Part shown: piece by piece, positions 43,806-52,878 of the stretch | Numbering within the stretch: position 1 is the stretch's first letter | Layout of the letters: each line of letters starts with the position of its first letter | Assembly (NCBI RefSeq): GCF_013374115.1 | Contig: NZ_AP022673.1 | Span: 248,001 to 312,000 of the forward strand | From: Sphingomonas sp. HMP9 | GTDB taxonomy: Bacteria > Pseudomonadota > Alphaproteobacteria > Sphingomonadales > Sphingomonadaceae | Direction: 5' to 3' | Length of the DNA: 64,000 bases | Program-made: the position numbers and the translations under genes | Notes under the pieces: generated by a model | Told to the model about the DNA's origin: nothing | What the model saw: the letters and a program-made list of their open reading frames with translations, nothing else | Database searches by the model: none

Positions 43806-44585
43806 TTAGGCGACGAACTGTTCCATGGTGATGCGGTCGTCGAGCGCGTGCTCGGGATCGAACAGGAGCGTGAGTTCGCGTGCGCGGTCCATGCAGATGT
43901 CGACCTGGGCCACGTCGCGGATCTCACGCTGGTCGGCGACCGCGGAGACGGGGCGCTTGCCGGGGTCGAGCACGCGGATGCGGATACGCGCCTTGTCGGG
44001 CAGGATCGCGCCGCGCCAGCGTCGGGGGCGGAACGGGCTGATCGGGGTCAGCGCGACCATCCCCGAGCCCAGGGGCAGGATGGGGCCGTGCGCCGAGAGG
44101 TTGTACGCAGTCGACCCTGCGGGCGTCGCGACGAGTATGCCGTCGCAGGCGAGCTCGGCGAGGACGACACGGTCGTTCACCGTCACTTCGAGATTGGCGG
44201 TCTGTCGGGTTTCGCGCAGGAACGACACTTCGTTGATCGCGGGCAGGGTATGCGTGCGCCCGTCCACGCCGAGCGCCGTCATGCGGAGCGGGATGACCTT
44301 GAACGGTTTTGCGCGCTCCAGCCGGTCGGAGAGGCCGTGGTGGCGCCATTCGTTCATCAGGAAGCCGACCGTGCCCAGGTTCATGCCGAACACGGGGACG
44401 GGTGGCTTGCGGCGCTCCAGCATCGTATGGAGCGTCTGGAGCATGAAGCCGTCGCCGCCGAGCGCGATGATGACGTCGGCGTCCTCGACGGGCACCCAGT
44501 CGCCCATGTCGGCGAGTTCGGCCTGGGCGGCGCGAGCGGGCGGGGTGTTGGACGCGACCAGCGCCCGCCGCTCGTACAGGCTCAT
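43806..44585 (-). CDS. nadK: NAD kinase
   Basis: A 259-residue NAD kinase making NADP from NAD with ATP. Key motifs are present: IALGGDGFML (GGDG catalytic motif), NLGTVGFLMNEW, LPAINEVSFLRET (NE/D), and LACDGILVATPAGSTAYNLSAHGPIL. The form is the short bacterial type without an N-terminal extension. The start overlaps the stop of moaA by four bases, so the two genes are co-transcribed. No regulatory features beyond that are visible. Confidence 0.95.
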   Translation of the reverse strand: MSLYERRALVASNTPPARAAQAELADMGDWVPVEDADVIIALGGDGFMLQTLHTMLERRKPPVPVFGMNLGTVGFLMNEWRHHGLSDRLERAKPFKVIPLRMTALGVDGRTHTLPAINEVSFLRETRQTANLEVTVNDRVVLAELACDGILVATPAGSTAYNLSAHGPILPLGSGMVALTPISPFRPRRWRGAILPDKARIRIRVLDPGKRPVSAVADQREIRDVAQVDICMDRARELTLLFDPEHALDDRITMEQFVA

Positions 44586-45595
44586 CCGCCGGTGACGCTC
44601 ATGTGACGAGCGACCGCGGGGCCTTCGCCCTGGCCGATACGGAAGTCGTGCGCCTTTGGCTTGGCGAACAGGCCGGCGTCGATCGCCGCATCGAGCCCGG
44701 CGGTGCCACCTTCGCGTAGCGCCGCCTTGAGATCGACCTGATCGTCATGGCCGAGGCACATGTAGAGCTTGCCTTCGGTGGTGAGCCGGACCCGGTTGCA
44801 ACCCTCGCAGAAATTGGCGGTCAGCGGTGAGATGAGGCCAAGCCGCGTTTTCGTGCCGTCGACGTTCCAGTAGCGCGCCGGGCCGCCGGTCTTGTGCGCG
44901 TCGCGGGCCAGCGTGAACTGCTGGCCGAGGTCCTCGAACACCTTGGTGAGCGGGAGGAAGCGATCGGTGCGATCCTCGTCGATCGCGCCCAGCGGCATCG
45001 TCTCGATCAGCGACAGGTCGAACCCTTCGTCGCGGCACCAGGCGAGCATCGGCGCGATCTCGTCCTCGTTGAAGCCCTTCAGTGCGACCATGTTGATCTT
45101 GATCGCCAGGCCTGCGTCCCTGGCCGCGTAGATACCGCCGATGACCTGCGACACATCGCCGTGACGGGTGATATAGCGGAAGCGCTCGGGGTCGCGGCTG
45201 TCCATGCTGACGTTGACGCGGCGAATGCCGGCATCGACCATCGCATCGGCATGCTGCGCAAGGCGCGTGCCGTTGGTGGTCATCGTCAGTTCTTCGAGGC
45301 CCGAACCGATATTGTGCCCGAGGCGCTGGACGAGTTCGGCCACGTCGCGACGGACGAGCGGCTCACCACCCGACAAGCGAATCTTTGTCACGCCGCGCGC
45401 GATGAAACGCTCGGCGATGATCGCGATCTCCTCAAGGCTCAGCAGCTTGCTGCGCGGCAGGAACGTCATCTTTTCGGACATGCAGTAGCGGCAGCGCAGG
45501 TCGCAGCGGTCGGTCACAGAGATGCGCAGATACTTGATCGTCCGACCATGCGTATCACGCAGCGGCTTTTGCTCGAGGGTGGGCGCGATCGTCAT
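44582..45595 (-). CDS. moaA: GTP 3',8-cyclase (molybdenum cofactor synthesis)
   Basis: MoaA (337 residues) is a radical-SAM enzyme that starts molybdopterin synthesis by turning GTP into 3',8-cyclo-GTP. The N-terminal 4Fe-4S site is CDLRCRYCM (CxxxCxxC) and the second C-terminal cluster has CEGCNRVRLT...C. Other marks are RLSGGEPLVRRD and TTNGTRLA. The usual C-terminal double glycine (VTGG) is intact; MoaC then finishes the reaction but is not encoded here. The ATG start at 45595 fits the family N-terminus; the upstream open frame is an artefact. It overlaps nadK (ATGA). Confidence 0.95.
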   Translation of the reverse strand: MTIAPTLEQKPLRDTHGRTIKYLRISVTDRCDLRCRYCMSEKMTFLPRSKLLSLEEIAIIAERFIARGVTKIRLSGGEPLVRRDVAELVQRLGHNIGSGLEELTMTTNGTRLAQHADAMVDAGIRRVNVSMDSRDPERFRYITRHGDVSQVIGGIYAARDAGLAIKINMVALKGFNEDEIAPMLAWCRDEGFDLSLIETMPLGAIDEDRTDRFLPLTKVFEDLGQQFTLARDAHKTGGPARYWNVDGTKTRLGLISPLTANFCEGCNRVRLTTEGKLYMCLGHDDQVDLKAALREGGTAGLDAAIDAGLFAKPKAHDFRIGQGEGPAVARHMSVTGG

Positions 45596-45710
45596 ACCGT
45601 CCGAGCTAAGACGTGACTGTCCCACTAACAAGGCCGGATCGGCTGGTATTGGATTGGCGGGCGGCGATACGGCGGCTAGGCTCGCACCGATCGAGCGAGG
45701 TGCGACGGAT

Positions 45711-47393
45711 ATGGAAGACATGCAGATCGCAACGACGCTGTTCGCGGTATCGTTCCGTCAACGTGATGAGATCGCGGAGATTTTGGCGAGTGCAGGCGCC
45801 GGTGCGGGGTGGCAGGCGGCGGTCGCGGGTGATGCCGAAGGATTGGAGAGCCGCTTCCTGGAAAGCGGTGCCGCGGTGGCGTTGATCGATACGCGCGGTG
45901 CTCTCAAAGACGGACTGTCGGCAACGCGCAGGCTGGGCGGGATCGTCGCGACCAACGGGGCCGCGTTGCTGGTGCTGGTCTCGCGCGGCGATGTCGAGGC
46001 GATCGGCGAATTCTTCGATGCCGGCGCGACGCAATTCCTCGCCAGCCCGGCGAGCGAAGGCGAGCTCGTCCAGGCGCTGCGGTTCGCAGGCCGCTATGCC
46101 GCGCGCGCATCGGGCGGTGCGATCGATCGACGCGGGATACCGGGTGCGTCGCACTATGACAGGGAGACCGGCGAGGCGCGGCGCTGGATCGTCGGGCGGA
46201 TTGCCGAGAAGCGGCCGGTGGCGGTGGTACTCGTCGCGCTGTCGCGGCTCGATATCGTCAACGCCGCGCATGGCCGTCCCGCGGTCGATGGTCTGATCGA
46301 GGCTGCGGTGCTGCGCGCGGAAACGGTCGCGCGTGAGGCGATCGGCGTGGATGCGATGGTCGCGCGGCTCGGCGGGTCGGAGTTCGTGCTGGTGATCGAG
46401 GCGGCGGGGGCGGCGGTGACCGCGGCGATCACGGCGCTGGATGCAGCACTCGCGCGACCGTTCGCAGTGGCGGATACGCGCGCCGTGCTCGGGTGTCGCT
46501 TCGGCGTGGCGCAGCGCCAGCCGGGGGACGATGCGGCGGCGTTGCTCCGCCGCGCGAGCGAGGCGCTGGCCGAGGCAAAGGCGAGCGACGGATCGGTGCT
46601 GCACGTCGCGCTGCCCGACGGGGTCGCGCCGATCGACGCGCTCGCGATCGACCTGCACCATGCGATCGAGCGCGACGAGATCGACCTGCGCTGGCAGCCG
46701 CAGGTCGAGATCGCGAGCGGCAAGATTACCGGGGTCGAGGCGCTGGCACGCTGGAACCACCGGGCGCTGGGGCCGCTTGGCGCGGATACGCTGTTCGATG
46801 CGGCGGACCGTGCCGATCTGGGGATCGCGTTGTCGGACCATATCCAGCGGCTGGTGCTGGCGCGCGCGGTCGCATGGCCGGATGTCTTGGGGACGTTGCG
46901 TGTATCGCTGAACCTGACGGCGGCGGATATCACGCGGCCGGGGTTTGCGGCGCTGTTCCTGGCGCGGATCGACGAAAGCGGGTTTCCGCGCGGGCGGCTG
47001 ACCGTCGAGATTACCGAGACGGGGCTGATCGAGGACCTTGCGGCGGCGTCGGCGCTGCTTGCGGAACTGCGCGGGGCAGGCTGCCGCGTGGCGATCGACG
47101 ATTTCGGTACCGGCTATTCGAGCCTGGCCTATCTAAAGTCGCTGCCGCTCGATTATGTGAAAATCGACAAGTCGCTGGTGCGGGACATCGACGGCAGCGC
47201 GCGCGACCGCGTGGTGGTCGCCGGCGCGATCACGATGGCGCGGTCGCTGGGACTGGCGGTCATCGCCGAGGGGGTCGAGCGACCATCGCAGCTCGAACTG
47301 CTCGCCGCGGGTGGGTGCAGCCTGTACCAGGGCTTCCTGTTGTCCGAGCCGGTGGGCGAGGCGGCGCTGCTGGAATTGATGGCGCGGGAGTGA
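45711..47393 (+). CDS. c-di-GMP phosphodiesterase (REC-like, degenerate GGDEF, EAL)
   Basis: A 560-residue cytoplasmic protein. Residues 1-125 resemble a receiver domain (VALIDTRGA, LASPASEGELVQAL), but some phosphorylation residues are replaced. Residues 150-300 are a GGDEF-fold domain with the signature altered to RLGGSEF, so it is unlikely to make c-di-GMP. The EAL domain (about 315-555) keeps the catalytic motifs: GVEALARW, ITETGLIED, IDDFGTGYSSLAYL and AEGVE. It should therefore degrade c-di-GMP, lowering biofilm and raising motility signals. The ATG start has a GAGG eight to ten bases upstream. It begins close to moaA on the opposite strand. Confidence 0.9.
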   Translation: MEDMQIATTLFAVSFRQRDEIAEILASAGAGAGWQAAVAGDAEGLESRFLESGAAVALIDTRGALKDGLSATRRLGGIVATNGAALLVLVSRGDVEAIGEFFDAGATQFLASPASEGELVQALRFAGRYAARASGGAIDRRGIPGASHYDRETGEARRWIVGRIAEKRPVAVVLVALSRLDIVNAAHGRPAVDGLIEAAVLRAETVAREAIGVDAMVARLGGSEFVLVIEAAGAAVTAAITALDAALARPFAVADTRAVLGCRFGVAQRQPGDDAAALLRRASEALAEAKASDGSVLHVALPDGVAPIDALAIDLHHAIERDEIDLRWQPQVEIASGKITGVEALARWNHRALGPLGADTLFDAADRADLGIALSDHIQRLVLARAVAWPDVLGTLRVSLNLTAADITRPGFAALFLARIDESGFPRGRLTVEITETGLIEDLAAASALLAELRGAGCRVAIDDFGTGYSSLAYLKSLPLDYVKIDKSLVRDIDGSARDRVVVAGAITMARSLGLAVIAEGVERPSQLELLAAGGCSLYQGFLLSEPVGEAALLELMARE

Positions 47394-47400
47394 CGGACGG

Positions 47401-47823
47401 ATGCGACGCATGATGCTACCCCTCGCGATCGTGATTGCGGCGGCGCCGGCGATCGCGCAGACGCCGGCCGAAATCGCGATCCGCGAGGCGATGGAGGCGA
47501 GCGCGGCGGGCTGGAATGCGGGCGATCTCGCGCGGTTCATGGACATCTACGCCGAGGATGCAGTGTTCGTGACGCCGAAGGGGTTGCTCCGCGGCAGGGC
47601 GGCGATTGCGGATAAATACCGGTCCAGCTTCCGCGGCGTCGGCAACGCGCGTGGCAAGCTGTCGTTCGCGTTCCTGGAGATGCGCGGCCTGGATCCGGCG
47701 CATGCGATGCTGTTCGCGCGGTGGACGCTGACCGCGTCGTCGACGAGCGAATCGGGCATGACGACGTTGGTGTTCGAGCGGCGGGGTGGGGCGTGGAAGA
47801 TCATTTCGGATCACAGCAGCTGA
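47401..47823 (+). CDS. Exported NTF2-like protein (DUF4440/SgcJ type)
   Basis: A 140-residue protein with a signal peptide (MRRMMLPLAIVIAAAPAIAQ) and an NTF2-like cone fold: MEASAAGWNAGDLARFMDIYAEDAVFVTPKGLLRGRAAIADKYRSSF and VFERRGGAWKIISDHSS. Such domains serve as small-molecule binding or enzyme scaffolds in many contexts, and no specific role can be inferred. It starts seven bases after the EAL-protein stop and is probably co-transcribed. Confidence 0.8.
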   Translation: MRRMMLPLAIVIAAAPAIAQTPAEIAIREAMEASAAGWNAGDLARFMDIYAEDAVFVTPKGLLRGRAAIADKYRSSFRGVGNARGKLSFAFLEMRGLDPAHAMLFARWTLTASSTSESGMTTLVFERRGGAWKIISDHSS

Positions 47824-47856
47824 CCGGATGTCCGACGAACGGTTTGGGATGACGCG

Positions 47857-48843
47857 ATGAATAACGGGCTCGACCGCACGACCGCGGCGCGATTTGCCGG
47901 GCTGACGCTGGGGCATCTGACTCGCGAATGGCCGTACAAGCTCGACCAGGTGCTGGACGGGCCGGGCGACCTGGCGGTGCCGAAGACGCTGCATCCGGTG
48001 TTTCACGGCAGTTTCGACTGGCATAGCTGCGTGCATGGCTGGTGGCAGGTGATGCGTCTCGCGCGGCTGTATCCTGACATGCCGGAAGCCATGGCGGTCG
48101 TGGCCCTGGCGGACCGGATGCTCGTCCCTGCATTGATCGCGGGCGAGGTGGCGTATCTCGATCGGCCGGGTACCGGCGGGTTCGAGCGGCCTTATGGCTG
48201 GGGGTGGCTGCTCGCGTTGCATGACGAACTGGCACGGCGACCCGATCGGCCCTGGGCGGCGGCGGTCGAGCCGCTGGCGCGGGCGTTCGCGGCGCGGTTC
48301 GCGGCGTATATCCCGAAACTGATCTACCCGGTGCGCAGTGGCAAGCATGACTGCACCGCATTTGCGCTGGTTCATGCGCTGCGCTGGGCGCGGGGGCATG
48401 ACGTGACGCTGGCCGCGTTGATCGAAGCGCGCGCGCGGGACTGGTACGGGGATGATCGCGATTGCCGGCCGTTCGAGCCGAGCGGTGAGGATTTCCTGTC
48501 GGCGACGCTGTGCGAGGCGATGGTGATGAAGGAGGTGCTGGGCGCCGACTTCGCGCCGTGGCTGGCCGCGTTCCTGCCCGATCCGTTCGGTCCGGCGACC
48601 GCGTGCCTGCGCGCACCGGCGGTCGTCAGCGATCGTTCGGATGGGCGGCTTGCCCATCTCGACGGGTTGAACCTGTCACGCGCGTGGTGCTGGCGGTCGA
48701 TCGCCGATGCAGTGCCCGATCCTGCCGCCGCGCGCGCGATCGCCGACGCGCATCTGGCCGATGCGCTGCCGCATCTCGCCGACGATTACATGGGCGAGCA
48801 TTGGCTCGCGACGTTCGCGCTGCTCGCGCTGGAGGCGAACTGA
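47857..48843 (+). CDS. DUF2891-family protein
   Basis: A 328-residue protein matching the DUF2891 pattern: REWPYKLDQVL near the start, LHPVFHGSFDWHSCVHGWWQVMRLARLYP, PYGWGWLLALHDEL, SGKHDCTAFALVHALRWAR, and RAWCWRSIADAVPD. The repeated His and Trp residues and the helical character suggest an alpha/alpha-barrel fold like glycan-active enzymes, but no activity is known to me. There is no signal peptide. It follows the NTF2-like gene by 33 bases on the same strand. Confidence 0.82.
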   Translation: MNNGLDRTTAARFAGLTLGHLTREWPYKLDQVLDGPGDLAVPKTLHPVFHGSFDWHSCVHGWWQVMRLARLYPDMPEAMAVVALADRMLVPALIAGEVAYLDRPGTGGFERPYGWGWLLALHDELARRPDRPWAAAVEPLARAFAARFAAYIPKLIYPVRSGKHDCTAFALVHALRWARGHDVTLAALIEARARDWYGDDRDCRPFEPSGEDFLSATLCEAMVMKEVLGADFAPWLAAFLPDPFGPATACLRAPAVVSDRSDGRLAHLDGLNLSRAWCWRSIADAVPDPAAARAIADAHLADALPHLADDYMGEHWLATFALLALEAN

Positions 48844-48922
48844 TCGCGCGCTGGCGGGAGAGAAGGGGTTAGCAGAGCGGACGGCGCTGCCTAAGGTCGC
48901 ATCATCGAACGAGAAGAGAGTG

Positions 48923-51049
48923 ATGATGCAAAGACGCCTGCCGTTCCTGGCCTTGCTGGCCCTTTCGACGACCGCGCTCGCCCAGACGCAGACGCAGACG
49001 CCCGCGCCCGCTACCGACCCGAACCTGTACCTTGAGGATATCCACGGCGCGCGGGCGCTGGATACGGTGAAGCGGTGGAACGCGCGGTCGCTTGCCGCGC
49101 TCGAAGCGAAGCCCGGCTATGCGCGCTATCGCCAGCGCGCGCTCGACCTGTTGCAGGCAGACCGCCAGATCGCGACGCCCGACCTGATCCTCGGCGATCA
49201 GGTGCTGAACCTGTGGCAGGACAAGACGAACGTGCGCGGCCTGTGGCGGGTCGCGTCGCTCGCCGCGTTCACCAGCGGCAAGCCGGTCTGGCGTACGCTG
49301 ATCGACGTCGATGCGCTGGGCAAGGCCGAGGGCAAGAGCTGGGTGTGGAAGGGCGCGACGTGCCGGTCGCCGTCGTATGATCGCTGCATGGTCGCGTTGT
49401 CGAACGGCGGCGGCGACGCGGTCGAGATGCGCGAGTTCGACATCCCGTCGGGCAAGTTCGTCGCGGACGGCTTCGTCGTGCCGAGCTTCAAGACCGGGCT
49501 GAACTGGGCCGGGCCGGACGCGCTGTACGTCGCCACCGATTTCGGCGCCGGCAGCCTTACCAAGTCCGGCTATCCGCGGATGGTGAAGCGCTGGCAGCGC
49601 GGCACGCCGCTCGCCGCCGCGACCGTCGTGACGAGCGCGACGCAGGACGATGTCGGGATCGAGACCAGCGTCTTCACCGAAGGCGCACGGCGTTATGCGC
49701 TGGTGTCGCGCAACGTCGATTTCTTTCATTCGACGCGCAGTCACGTCGCCGACGACGGCCGGCTGGTACCGTCGCCCCTGCCCGATGATGCGGAGATCAA
49801 CGCCGTGCTTGACGGCCGGTTGATCGCGACGCTCGCGTCCGACTGGAAGGGTGTCCCGAGTGGCTCGGTCGTCGACTATGCGATTGCCGATGTGCTGGCA
49901 GGCCGCGCGCCCACCATCGAGCGCGTGCTGGTGCCGACCGCGACGCAGGCAGTGGAGCAGGTCGATTCGAGCAAATCGGTGCTCTGGGTGAAAATGCTCG
50001 ACGACGTGTCGGGCCGACTGGTGTCCCTGACACGCGCTGCGGACGGCGTCTGGACGCAAGGCGTCGTGGCGTTGCCGACCGCGTCGACGATCCACCTCGA
50101 TGCGACCGCGGGCAAGGACGACGTCGCCTTCGCGATGGTCGAGAGCTTCCTCAGCCCGCCAGCGCTCTACGCCGTCCGCCCTGGCGCCAAGCCGGTGACC
50201 GTCGACACGTTGCCGGCGCGGTTCGATGCGTCGACGATGCAGGTCGACCAGCGGTTCGCGACCTCGAAGGATGGGACGAAGATCCCGTATTTCCTGGTGC
50301 GAAAGAAAGGTACGACAGGCCCGGTGCCGGCGCTCGTCCACGCGTATGGCGGGTTCCGCAACGCGCAGACGCCGACCTATCTGGTCGACCAGCCGTATCG
50401 ATCAGGTCCTGCCGGGCTGTTCTGGGTCGAGGAAGGCAACGCGTTCGTGCTGGCCAATATTCGCGGGGGCGGCGAATATGGTCCGCGCTGGCACCAGATG
50501 CCGCTGCGCGAGAACCGACAAAAGGCGTATGACGATCTGCACGCGGTGGGCGACGATCTGGTGCGGACCGGGGTCAGTGCCAAGCGGAAGATCGCGGTCT
50601 CGGGGCGGTCGAACGGCGGCCTGCTGGTCGGTGTCGCGATGGAGCAGCGTCCCGACCTGTACGGCGCGGTCGTAATGGGATCGCCGCTGCTGGACATGCA
50701 GCGCTATTCGCATCTGTCGGCAGGCGCGTCGTGGATCGGTGAATATGGCGACCCGGACACGCCCGCCGACTGGGCGTTCATCTCACGATATTCGCCGTAC
50801 CAGAATTTGAAGCGCGGCGTGACATATCCGACGCCGTTCATCTACACCTCGACCGAGGACGACCGCGTCCACCCCGGGCACGCACGCAAGTTCGCCGCCC
50901 GGCTCGAGGCTTACGGCGATCCGTTCTTCTATTATGAGAACCCGGAGGGCGGGCATGCGGCGGGCGCGGACAAGATCGAGGACGCCAAGCGCGCTGCGCT
51001 CGTGACGGTCTATCTGAACACGCAGCTCGGCGGCGCTGTGAACCGCTGA
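48923..51049 (+). CDS. Prolyl oligopeptidase, S9A type, secreted
   Basis: A 708-residue exported peptidase: signal peptide MMQRRLPFLALLALSTTALAQ, then a beta-propeller (about 60-440) and a hydrolase domain. The triad is Ser in SGRSNGGLL (about 561), Asp in TEDDRVHPGHARK (about 645) and His in PEGGHAAGADK (about 677). The PNLYLEDIHGARAL N-terminus and HAYGGFRNAQTPTY segment are those of S9A prolyl oligopeptidases. ATG 48923 follows an AGAGAG stretch; a second ATG lies immediately after it. It is the third S9 peptidase in the window and belongs to a different subfamily from the other two. Confidence 0.93.
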   Translation: MMQRRLPFLALLALSTTALAQTQTQTPAPATDPNLYLEDIHGARALDTVKRWNARSLAALEAKPGYARYRQRALDLLQADRQIATPDLILGDQVLNLWQDKTNVRGLWRVASLAAFTSGKPVWRTLIDVDALGKAEGKSWVWKGATCRSPSYDRCMVALSNGGGDAVEMREFDIPSGKFVADGFVVPSFKTGLNWAGPDALYVATDFGAGSLTKSGYPRMVKRWQRGTPLAAATVVTSATQDDVGIETSVFTEGARRYALVSRNVDFFHSTRSHVADDGRLVPSPLPDDAEINAVLDGRLIATLASDWKGVPSGSVVDYAIADVLAGRAPTIERVLVPTATQAVEQVDSSKSVLWVKMLDDVSGRLVSLTRAADGVWTQGVVALPTASTIHLDATAGKDDVAFAMVESFLSPPALYAVRPGAKPVTVDTLPARFDASTMQVDQRFATSKDGTKIPYFLVRKKGTTGPVPALVHAYGGFRNAQTPTYLVDQPYRSGPAGLFWVEEGNAFVLANIRGGGEYGPRWHQMPLRENRQKAYDDLHAVGDDLVRTGVSAKRKIAVSGRSNGGLLVGVAMEQRPDLYGAVVMGSPLLDMQRYSHLSAGASWIGEYGDPDTPADWAFISRYSPYQNLKRGVTYPTPFIYTSTEDDRVHPGHARKFAARLEAYGDPFFYYENPEGGHAAGADKIEDAKRAALVTVYLNTQLGGAVNR

Positions 51050-51076
51050 CGGCGGCGTACCGAAGTCAAAGCGAAC

Positions 51077-51100
51077 GGGCCGGTGCGTCAACACCGGCCC
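51077..51100. terminator. Stem-loop terminator between convergent genes
   Basis: Perfect 9-bp stem GGGCCGGTG/CACCGGCCC with a 6-base loop, between the S9A peptidase (plus) and a small minus-strand gene. The minus side is followed by a moderately T-rich stretch, so it works best as the terminator of the small gene. Confidence 0.65.
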
Positions 51101-51106
51101 GGACGA

Positions 51107-51358
51107 TCAGTTGCTGTCCGAATCGTCGTCGCCGTCGATCGCCAGGTACAGGGCGCCGCCGACGGCCACTGCCGCGAGTGCGATCACGATGAAGCCGCCG
51201 CCAGCAACGTTGCTCTTCTTGGCGGTCGACGTGCCAGCGCGAGCCGACTGCGCAACCGACAGGCTGCTGACCGACTTGGTCGTTGCTGCGGTAGCGGCGA
51301 CAGGTGCGGCGACAAGCGCCAGGCCGGCCGAAGCCATGGCAAGGGATTTCATGAACAT
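51107..51358 (-). CDS. Small exported membrane protein with acidic tail
   Basis: An 83-residue protein: signal-like N-terminus (MFMKSLAMASAGLALVAAPVAATA), a Ser/Thr/Lys-rich middle, one hydrophobic helix (GGFIVIALAAVAVGGALYLAI) and the acidic tail DGDDDSDSN. Proteins of this design are common in sphingomonads and have no known role. ATG 51358 has GGGAG six to seven bases upstream and is preferred over the ATG at 51352. It is the last core-like gene before the island. Confidence 0.7.
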   Translation of the reverse strand: MFMKSLAMASAGLALVAAPVAATAATTKSVSSLSVAQSARAGTSTAKKSNVAGGGFIVIALAAVAVGGALYLAIDGDDDSDSN

Positions 51359-51707
51359 AAAGCGTCTCCCGTAGGCGCAACGAGAATCGTCACCATCTAC
51401 ACGATGCACATTACATGACAGGGTGTTCAGAAACACCAGAAATAACCTGAGTATTGGTCATTTAGGCCAATCGGGCGCTTAAACTACATTAAGTCAGCAA
51501 GGCGTTGCCCATTGGTCACAGGACCAGAATCCCCAATTCTCTCTAATCGAGCGCGTCAAGCTCGACAAATGACGAAGGAAATTTGACCAAATCACGGGTG
51601 CGACGTTGGGTGGTCGAACACACAGGATATCAGGAAGGTTGGTGGGCCCGACACCTACCGGACTGACGCCCTTGTGGCGCGTTCGGCGGCGGGCGTTATA
51701 CCCCCTG
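51359..51707. other. Intergenic, relatively AT-rich region at the island edge
   Basis: About 350 bases without a supported gene. It contains the promoter of the small exported protein and a short dyad ATTGG...CCAAT near 51453-51472. At 51639-51650 it contains the 12-base match to the tRNA-Ile 3' end, which marks the likely island boundary. Confidence 0.5.
51639..51650. other. Candidate attachment-site repeat (left end of island)
   Basis: TTGGTGGGCCCG is identical and in the same orientation to 60540-60551, which is the CCA end plus acceptor stem of tRNA-Ile(CAT). The next bases also agree at one of two positions. The match lies exactly where core genes stop and phage genes begin. Confidence 0.6.
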
Positions 51708-51953
51708 TTATACCCCCGCGTGCGCAGGGGTGGGCAGCATGAGTGCGCGTCCGAGGCTGCTAGATTTGTCGTCGTTGCTGAGTCTGGTCAAAGGCTGAAC
51801 CCGAATAAGTAAGGGCATGACGTAGGCGCCTTGCGCCCGGTCGACCGCGGAACTGATTTGCGCAGCCTGCCCGGCCGACGGGGCCTGCAAGGTCGTGCAG
51901 CTGGCGAGCATCATCGACGCCGCGCATAGCGCAGCGGTCAGCAGTCTCTTCAT
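51708..51953 (-). CDS. Small lipoprotein of the phage lysis cassette (Rz1-like)
   Basis: An 81-residue lipoprotein with lipobox LASC (MKRLLTAALCAASMMLASC), followed by a short periplasmic part. It lies just downstream of holin- and endolysin-like genes, the usual place for Rz1 outer-membrane spanins. AAAGGA seven bases before the ATG is a good ribosome binding site. The C-terminal half (LTRLSNDDKSSSLGRALMLPTPAHAGV) is not proline-rich as in classic Rz1, so it may be frameshifted or a different lipoprotein. Confidence 0.55.
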   Translation of the reverse strand: MKRLLTAALCAASMMLASCTTLQAPSAGQAAQISSAVDRAQGAYVMPLLIRVQPLTRLSNDDKSSSLGRALMLPTPAHAGV

Positions 51954-51987
51954 GGTCAGTCCTTTCGGGGGAAGACGCGGGGGTGCG

Positions 51988-52308
51988 TCAGGCAGTCGGC
52001 TTGATCGAGATGATGTCGTTCGGGACACGCGGGTTGGCGCCGACCGCGGCAAGCTGCTTCGCGCGGCGACGGATCTTCCACTGCCCCCAGGCGAACGTCG
52101 CGATGCTGACGATGATCGAGACCGCCTGCAGGAACTCGCTCGACTGGACGTAGACGATGAAGCCGGCGAGGTCGCGCTTGCTGGCGATCGTCGGGAGGGC
52201 GGTGATCACGCTGGCGACCAGCACGACGCTGCGCAGCGCGGACGCGGCCTGATCGGGCACCGGCGATGCGTTGACCGCGATCGGCGTGGTTTCGTTCTGG
52301 TTGACCAT
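51988..52308 (-). CDS. Holin-like small membrane protein
   Basis: A 106-residue protein with two hydrophobic segments (SVVLVASVITALPTIA and FLQAVSIIVSIATFAWGQW) and a basic tail (KIRRRAKQL). This build and the place next to an endolysin fit a phage holin, which forms the membrane lesions for lysis. The ATG shares one base with the endolysin stop codon (TGATG), showing translational coupling. No named holin family could be recognised. Confidence 0.6.
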   Translation of the reverse strand: MVNQNETTPIAVNASPVPDQAASALRSVVLVASVITALPTIASKRDLAGFIVYVQSSEFLQAVSIIVSIATFAWGQWKIRRRAKQLAAVGANPRVPNDIISIKPTA

Positions 52309-52841
52309 CACTTGACCCCCTTCAGGCAAAGCTCGCGCTCGGCGCGGCGTCGGTTGGTGAGCCCGGCGACCACGCGGCCCCCGGCCTTGTTCCACATCAG
52401 GAAGGCATCACAGGCCCCGCGCTGGTCGCCCGCGTCGAAGCGCCGGTCGATGGTCGACTTGCAGTAAGCGCCCGATCCGATGTTCTAAGAAAGCGAAGTT
52501 GCGGCGGCCCACTGCTCGTCGCGCCCGCGGAGGGACGGCGCGGACGCGGCGACCTGCCGCGCAAATCCGGCGAGGCGCTTGTCCAGCTTGATTGCGCAGC
52601 CCTCGGGCGTTTCCTTGGGCGAGGTCGCGGTGACGCCTAGCGTCTCGCCATCGCACTGCGTCCATACCCCGACGATGTCGCGGTACGGGACGAGGTGCTG
52701 CTTGCCCCCGCTCTCCCATCCCGAGACGAACGGGCTAAGGATGCCAGCTGCAGCGACGCCCATCGTGATAGCCAGAACGGTGATCGGCTTTGCGCGCGAC
52801 GACGCGCCCGGCCCCGTGGGGGTCGGCTTCTTCGTGTCCAT
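52308..52841 (-). pseudogene. GH24 phage endolysin interrupted by one in-frame amber codon
   Basis: The frame would encode 177 codons. Codon 119 is TAG (52485-52487), and the same frame resumes as NIGSGAYCKSTIDRRFDAGD...NRRRAERELC until its natural stop at 52308. The N-terminal part has a hydrophobic signal-anchor (VLAITMGVAAAGILSPF) and the GH24 catalytic layout WESG...YRDIVGVWTQCDGET (Glu, Asp, Thr), resembling SAR endolysins. The TAG replaces a residue that is usually Tyr or Phe before NIG, so one base change explains it. Either the gene is dead, the base is a sequencing error, or the codon is suppressed. AGAGG precedes the ATG. Confidence 0.85.
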
Positions 52842-52878
52842 TGATGTCCTCTTATTGGGTGGCTGGTGTCGGCCGGGG

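Noticed and set aside
51479..51492. TTAA-N6-TTAA, similar to a CtrA binding site
   Set aside because: The accepted spacing is seven bases; AT-rich stretch makes a chance match likely.
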